Assembly: GCA_034412795.1 (NCBI GenBank)
Contig: DAOUMD010000126.1
Span: 1 to 64,000 of the forward strand
Reading direction: 5' to 3'
Origin: JAUVPY01 sp034412795
GTDB taxonomy: Bacteria; Chloroflexota; Anaerolineae; 4572-78; NAK82
DNA: 64,000 nt
Part shown: in pieces, positions 59,799 to 64,000 of the stretch
Position numbering within the stretch: position 1 is the first letter of the stretch
Layout of the letters: every line of letters starts with the position of its first letter
Notes under the pieces: generated by a model
Told to the model about the DNA's origin: nothing
Database searches by the model: none
Seen by the model: only the letters and a program-made list of their open reading frames with translations
Translations under genes and position numbers: made by a program

Positions 59799-60491
59799 AT
59801 GAGCGCCACATTGTTACTTATTGACGACGACGTTTCATTGTGTGAGACCGTCCGGTTTATGTTGACCAAAAAAGGTTATCAGGTCGAGGTTGCGTACAAC
59901 GCTATATCCGGTTTGCAGAAAGCATATTCGATAAAGCCAGATATCGTCATCTTGGATGTTATGCTACCCGATATGGATGGATGGCAGACGTGTCGCCGCT
60001 TTCGCGAGATGTCTGATGTTCCAATTATTATGCTGACAGCCCTCGGTGCAGAGGAGAATGTGGTCGAGGGGTTGAATCTGGGAGCCGACGACTACATCGT
60101 TAAGCCGGTGACCGCCGAGGAACTGTCTGCCCGCATCCGAGCTTTGCTGCGGCGCGTTTCTCGTTCGTCCGTCGATGGCGGCAATGGCCGGGAGCCGATC
60201 CTTACCTATGACGACTTGATTATTGACTTTGACAAGCACGAAGTCACCGTCGACGGTAAACGAGTCGACTTGAGCCCAACCGAGTTTCGTCTCTTGTCAG
60301 TCTTGTCCCGGCATAAGGGACGCGTGCTTCCACACGAATTCCTGCTGACTGAGGTTTGGGGGCCGGAATACGTGGGTGAAGTCGATTACCTGCGTTTGTA
60401 CATCAGTTATCTGCGCCGCAAGATCGAACGGGATCCGTCAAAGCCGAGCCTGATTCACAATGAGTGGGGTGTTGGATATCGGTTTGGATGA
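59799..60491 (+). CDS. OmpR/PhoB-family response regulator
   Basis: 230 residues. Receiver domain with DDD acidic cluster at 9-11, phosphoacceptor Asp53 (VILDVMLPDMDG), Thr in MLTALG and Lys in DDYIVKPVTA (about 102). Winged-helix DNA-binding domain at about 135-230 (LSPTEFRLLSVLSRHKGRVL, DYLRLYISYLRRKIERDP). The ATG at 59799 has AAGGAGG upstream. The hybrid sensor at 61021 is its nearest candidate kinase, and a second similar regulator begins at 63536. Confidence 0.94.
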   Translation: MSATLLLIDDDVSLCETVRFMLTKKGYQVEVAYNAISGLQKAYSIKPDIVILDVMLPDMDGWQTCRRFREMSDVPIIMLTALGAEENVVEGLNLGADDYIVKPVTAEELSARIRALLRRVSRSSVDGGNGREPILTYDDLIIDFDKHEVTVDGKRVDLSPTEFRLLSVLSRHKGRVLPHEFLLTEVWGPEYVGEVDYLRLYISYLRRKIERDPSKPSLIHNEWGVGYRFG

Positions 60492-60527
60492 GAGGTCCCA
60501 TCCCTTTGAACCGGGGACCCCGTCCGA

Positions 60528-60607
60528 CTGGCTAAGAGACCCTCTGGCTAAGAGACCCTCTGGCTAAGAGGCCCTCTGGCTAAGAGGCCCTCTGGCTAAG
60601 AGACCCT
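60528..60607. repeat. Five tandem copies of a 16-bp unit
   Basis: CTGGCTAAGAGACCCT repeated five times head to tail with only A/G changes at one position (copies 3 and 4 read GGCCCT). It lies between the regulator stop and a terminator. Confidence 0.9.
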
Positions 60608-60644
60608 ATCCGCGCCTGTGGTAAAGTTGCTTTCAGACATTAGG

Positions 60645-60708
60645 CAGCGGACGTTCGTCAGGTGACTCGCCGTCATCCCCCCCCTGGCGAACGTCCGCTG
60701 TTTCTTTG
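60645..60708 (+). terminator. Strong terminator after the OmpR-type regulator
   Basis: CAGCGGACGTTCG..CAGG pairs with CCTG.CGAACGTCCGCTG, followed by TTTCTTTG. The rest of the 529-base gap holds the tandem repeat before it and the family C element after it. Confidence 0.7.
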
Positions 60709-60915
60709 TGGCCGATAACAACCCCGACTCCCGTCAGAAAGAATCATAATTCAACTCTAACGTTTTTCTAAGTATATTCACACGTCTTTATGATTAACTA
60801 TTGTTAGACTCGCACACGAGCGAGAGAAAGGGGTATCACAGGTTTAGGGAGCCCTGGCCGGGTCCCCTACATTGTGGACTCCTGACCCTTTATCGCTGAA
60901 ACTTTTTCTAAAGAG

Positions 60916-61006
60916 GTATCTTCTCAAAAAGTAGGGACAAAGCTGGGTGTTCGCCCTTGGGACAGACATCCGGGTTCGCCCCTACCCCGGATTATTGAGA
61001 AGGTAC
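60916..61006. mobile_element. MITE-like element family C, copy 3, with 8-bp target duplication
   Basis: GTATCTTCTCAA...TTGAGAAGGTAC with inner GTAGGGACAA and CCTACCCC, flanked by perfect direct repeats CTAAAGAG at 60908-60915 and 61007-61014. It sits 14 bases before the sensor-protein start codon and so separates the gene from any upstream promoter. Confidence 0.85.
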
Positions 61007-61020
61007 CTAAAGAGGCAAGT

Positions 61021-63531
61021 GTGGCCGCAGAGAAGATCCTCGTCGTTGGTTTGGACGCTGGTTTGCTGAAGACGGTAGCAGACGAAATGCTGTTACCTCA
61101 TGGCTTCAGGCCGCTTCTGGCTGTAGGGCGCGATGAAGGCATAAAGGCAGCGATCGATGAATCCCCAAGTCTGTTACTGTTGGACTTGCCCCTGGAGTCC
61201 TCGGTTGGTTTGTTGCGTAGCTTTTCGCAGGCGGGTCGCCTGATCCCTGCAATCCTGGTGGTTGATGGTGACTCAGTCCACATGTCTGTCGAGGTTCTCC
61301 GGCTAGGCGTCCGAGACTATCTGTCTCGTCCCTTTACCGCTGAGGAACTGTTACAGACAGTGCGTGGGGTTCTGTGGCAAAAGCCGGAACTCCCAAAAGA
61401 CGGGTCCTTAGAGTTAGAGAAAGATGTGTTTGCTTTCAATCATGACTTGGAGCAGCGCGCCAAGGAATTCGACGTGTTGATGGGAATCGGGCGTTCGGTC
61501 AATTCCCTACTGGATTTGGATTTGGTGCTCAACCGCGTCACCGAGGCCGCCGTGTTTGTCACTGGCGCAGAAGAAGGTTATCTCCTGCTCCTCGACGAGG
61601 AAACTGGTGAGTTGCGACTGAGGGCCGCTCAGAACCTGGGGGAAAACCACGCCCAAGGCTTTAGCTTGCGTGTTGAGGATACCATCGCGGGAACAGTTGT
61701 CAGTTCTGGCAAACCGATGCTCTTGGGTGGGGGCGGCGGGCAGAATCTTAAGGTCAAAACTGGCTATTTGGTCAAGTCGTTGCTTAACGTACCTCTTAAG
61801 GCCAACGGGCGCGTGATCGGCGTCTTGGGCGTTGCCAACCAGATATCCGGTGTACCTTTCACTCTGGCGCACCTGCGGCGGCTGTCGTCGCTTGCTGACA
61901 TGGTAGCTACGGCAGTGGAGAACGCGCGTCGATATACTGAGCTTCACGAGAAATTCATGCGTCGTGTTAGAGAGGTCGCTACGCTGCAGGCCGTCTCTGA
62001 TCAGATGAGTGCCGTAACTGATTTCGATGTCGGGGCAAGACTGGCGCTATCTTTAGCTCTCAAAGCCACCAACGCTGAAGCCGGTGTTCTGGCCTGGACT
62101 GTCGGCGGCGATGGATGCTCGTCGTTTTATGTTTCGCAAGGTAGTCTAGGTGAGTTGGTTCTCAACCAGCATAGCGGAGCGACACCAGAGCGTTGGTGGG
62201 ACGAGCAAACGCTGCAACATGTAATCAAGACCGGTCGGTCTATTCTCAAGGATGATCTTGACCAGAACAGCAATGGTCAGAATCTTCATACGCGCTGTCG
62301 ACTGGCGGTGCCGATGCGGCGCGGTAAACGAGTGATAGGCGCCATTAATCTTGAAAGTTCTTTACCCCACGCCTTTACACAGGATGACCTGCATTTTGTG
62401 AGCAGTGTAGCTGATCAGGTGGCTATCGCTTTAGAAGGGACGGTTTTGCACGAGAAGGCTGTGTCTGAGCGAGAGCGTTGGGCGCTGTTGATGGAGGCAG
62501 TCGACAGCGCAGTCTGGGTAGTAGATGCCGATCTGCGTTTACTGGTACAGAACGAAGTTGCCGGCGAGATGCTGGGCTGGCCAATGGCCGAGGCCGTTGG
62601 GCGTTCTGTGTACGAATTGCAGTCGCTTGATCAATCTTTGCCAACTGGACTGTGTCATTTCCTTAGCCAGGTAATGGAAAAACAACAGCGTCTTTCATTT
62701 CCCCGCGAGGGAGCTACGGATGGAGAGGGCGTGCTGTTAGAGACTAAAGATGGTCGATCAATTCTGGTCAGGGGGCGTGGGGTGCCGCTTGTTCAAGATA
62801 GCCAGGTGGTGGGTGCTATTTGTGTATTCCAGGAAGTACTCACTGAAACGAACGACCAACACGTTAGGTACGAATTTGCGAACATGGCATCGCATCTTTT
62901 GCGTACTCCGCTCAGCTTCATTCAGGCCTCAATTGATCTCATGCTAAATTCGGAATTAGATCCTGAAGAGCAGCGCGCCATGCTGGAGAGAATGCGAGAA
63001 CAGAGCCAGCGTATTCGAGAGTTCATCAGGGATTTGCTTGAAATGTCACGTTTCGAAACCGGCTCTGTTCAGGTTTACCCTGAACCGGTTGCCCTTCCTC
63101 CTCTAATGGAGCGGGTGTTAGATTTAATTCGGCCTGAGGAGCCCCGTTATATATTTTGCTTTACCGCTCCGAGTACCTTCCCTGTCGTGGCCGCCGACCC
63201 GGGTAAGACAGAGCTGATCCTATTAGGTCTGTTGCGGAGTGCGATGAGTCGTTGCCCGGATGGAGGTTGTATAACTCTGGGATTGGAAGTTGGTAAGTCT
63301 GAGGCGATTGTTTCTATCGTGGACGATGGAGACACTATTCCGCTTAAGCAACTCGACCGGGTCTTCTCACAATTTTACCCAGTGGATGATAATGATAAGA
63401 TGCCGTCTACCTATCAGCTTGGCCTCTATACTACTAAGCGGTTGATTGAATTGCAGGGCGGCAGTGTGTGGGCCGAAAGTCAGCCTGACAAAGGGACACG
63501 CTTCGGCTTCTCCTTGCCTATTTGGGGGTGA
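61021..63531 (+). CDS. Receiver-GAF-GAF-PAS hybrid sensor kinase, with degenerate ATPase
   Basis: 836 residues from a GTG start, soluble. Domains in order: receiver-like (about 4-120, Asp55 in LLLLDLPLE, but the N-terminal acidic pair is replaced by VVGLDAG), GAF (about 150-305), GAF (about 320-480), PAS (about 485-600), HisKA with phosphoacceptor His625 (MASHLLRTPLSFI), HATPase-like (about 690-836). The N-box Asn is absent (LLGLLRSAMSRC), and the G1 box reads DDGDTIP instead of DDGPGIP, while the G2 region QLGLYTTKRLIELQ is fairly normal. It may bind ATP poorly or act as a pseudokinase. Five bases separate it from the next regulator, its likely partner. Confidence 0.88.
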   Translation: MAAEKILVVGLDAGLLKTVADEMLLPHGFRPLLAVGRDEGIKAAIDESPSLLLLDLPLESSVGLLRSFSQAGRLIPAILVVDGDSVHMSVEVLRLGVRDYLSRPFTAEELLQTVRGVLWQKPELPKDGSLELEKDVFAFNHDLEQRAKEFDVLMGIGRSVNSLLDLDLVLNRVTEAAVFVTGAEEGYLLLLDEETGELRLRAAQNLGENHAQGFSLRVEDTIAGTVVSSGKPMLLGGGGGQNLKVKTGYLVKSLLNVPLKANGRVIGVLGVANQISGVPFTLAHLRRLSSLADMVATAVENARRYTELHEKFMRRVREVATLQAVSDQMSAVTDFDVGARLALSLALKATNAEAGVLAWTVGGDGCSSFYVSQGSLGELVLNQHSGATPERWWDEQTLQHVIKTGRSILKDDLDQNSNGQNLHTRCRLAVPMRRGKRVIGAINLESSLPHAFTQDDLHFVSSVADQVAIALEGTVLHEKAVSERERWALLMEAVDSAVWVVDADLRLLVQNEVAGEMLGWPMAEAVGRSVYELQSLDQSLPTGLCHFLSQVMEKQQRLSFPREGATDGEGVLLETKDGRSILVRGRGVPLVQDSQVVGAICVFQEVLTETNDQHVRYEFANMASHLLRTPLSFIQASIDLMLNSELDPEEQRAMLERMREQSQRIREFIRDLLEMSRFETGSVQVYPEPVALPPLMERVLDLIRPEEPRYIFCFTAPSTFPVVAADPGKTELILLGLLRSAMSRCPDGGCITLGLEVGKSEAIVSIVDDGDTIPLKQLDRVFSQFYPVDDNDKMPSTYQLGLYTTKRLIELQGGSVWAESQPDKGTRFGFSLPIWG

Positions 63532-63535
63532 GGCG

Positions 63536-64000
63536 ATGACAGCTAAGGTTTTGCTCGTAGATGACGATCCGACCATACTCCAATTGTTAAAACTCTTTCT
63601 CGAAAATGAGGGCTACCAAGTCTGGGCTGCCCAGAGTGGTTTGGAAGGATTGGAAATCGCTGCCCAGGTGTCGCCCGATCTTGCTATCGTGGACGTTATG
63701 ATGCCGGTCATGGATGGGTTCGAAACCTGCCGGCGACTCCGTGAGTTAAGCTTGCAGTCTATTCTGGTGATGAGTCATCGTCACGATGAGCGTAGTGTCG
63801 TGAGGGCGCTGGAGTTGGGGGCAGACGATTACTTGCGTAAACCTTTTGAGGTGCCTGTGCTCCTGGCCAAGATGCGTAACCTGCTGCGACGTAATGGTCA
63901 GGATGTCCCGGGTGACTCTATGGTCTATAACGATGGCCGCTTAATGATAGATTTGAACAAACGCTATGTCGAAGTTCGTGGCCAGCCGGTCCAACTGACT
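63536..64000 (+). CDS. OmpR-family response regulator (partial, cut by window end)
   Basis: 155 codons visible. Full receiver domain: VDDDP at about 8-12, phosphoacceptor Asp in LAIVDVMMPVMDG (about 53), and Lys in DDYLRKPFEV (about 102). The start of the winged-helix domain follows (LMIDLNKRYVEVRGQPVQLT). It begins four bases after the sensor-kinase stop with GAGGCG as weak ribosome site, so the two are an operon. The equivalent Thr/Ser position reads SHRHD, less usual. Confidence 0.9.
   Translation, partial: MTAKVLLVDDDPTILQLLKLFLENEGYQVWAAQSGLEGLEIAAQVSPDLAIVDVMMPVMDGFETCRRLRELSLQSILVMSHRHDERSVVRALELGADDYLRKPFEVPVLLAKMRNLLRRNGQDVPGDSMVYNDGRLMIDLNKRYVEVRGQPVQLT

Noticed and set aside
60528..60607. 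CRISPR-like array
   Set aside because: The units are directly adjacent with no spacers, and no cas genes are in the window.
1..64000. tRNA or rRNA genes
   Set aside because: No T-arm GGTTCGAATCC-type sequence with a matching acceptor stem and no rRNA segment was recognised by eye; a covariance search could still find a diverged tRNA.

Overview
The window looks like chromosomal DNA of a free-living Chloroflexota (Anaerolineae-like) bacterium, probably from an environmental genome. This is an inference from gene content: the radical-SAM / DUF2344 / L21 / L27 cluster, PTPS-related multi-membrane proteins, several STAND (NACHT-type) ATPases, a caspase-STAND cluster, Pro/Thr-rich lipoproteins and a very high load of palindromic intergenic elements. 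No rRNA, tRNA or CRISPR array was recognised.

Layout. 0-2.9 kb: a nitrilase-fold protein lacking its catalytic Cys, then pyrimidine-nucleoside phosphorylase coupled to a tiny zinc ribbon. 2.9-12.2 kb: a giant cNMP-NACHT-TPR-cNMP-cyclase protein, diverging from an operon of NarL-type regulator, solute-binding lipoprotein and dCache histidine kinase, then a beta-propeller lipoprotein. 12.3-22.8 kb: mostly housekeeping (LPVTG surface protein, HD protein, thymidine kinase, L31/L27/L21, radical-SAM pair, pterin dehydratase, YjbQ) and a MntA-HepT module. 22.8-30.1 kb: a LysM protein and three tandem PTPS-related membrane proteins, one broken, with a four-helix-bundle (IVP) gene wedged between two of them. 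30.1-41.5 kb: conflict-type region with a NACHT-HEAT protein and a three-gene operon (caspase, TPR protein, STAND ATPase) bracketed by direct repeats of a BON-domain gene. 41.7-47.1 kb: envelope proteostasis (HtrA, zinc protease, glutaredoxin-PDZ, DnaK). 47.7-57.9 kb: AT-richer accessory segment with orphan membrane proteins, a DUF89-like gene, an IS110-family element, a HIT protein and at least three decayed genes. 58-64 kb: two-component genes with an aminoglycoside-phosphotransferase-like kinase.

The best candidate for an undescribed system is the 34.7-40.8 kb operon. The caspase and the ATPase share a nearly identical short adaptor motif (GDISSSTGIAIGR / GNISGSTGVAIGR). The repeat sensor that normally sits C-terminal to such an ATPase is instead a separate gene encoded before it. 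I read this as a split, permuted STAND-caspase module in which the TPR protein senses, the ATPase switches and the caspase executes.

The second theme is repeats. At least four kinds are present: (A) inverted arrays of short tandem words (CGTAAAACGTGATG-like, GACGAAGGACGAAA-like, GGAAGGTTGG-like, GGGACTCGGGAATC-like, GTAGGGAGTAGGAA-like), both intergenic and inside genes; (B) an ~80 bp palindrome starting GCGTCCAA; (C) a MITE-like element with GTATCTTCTCAA ends and perfect 8-bp target duplications in two of three copies; (D) a conserved end sequence that follows the A arrays. One composite shows a B element inserted inside an A-type hairpin. In the PTPS-related genes the arrays are translated, in one case with a frameshift that splits the gene.
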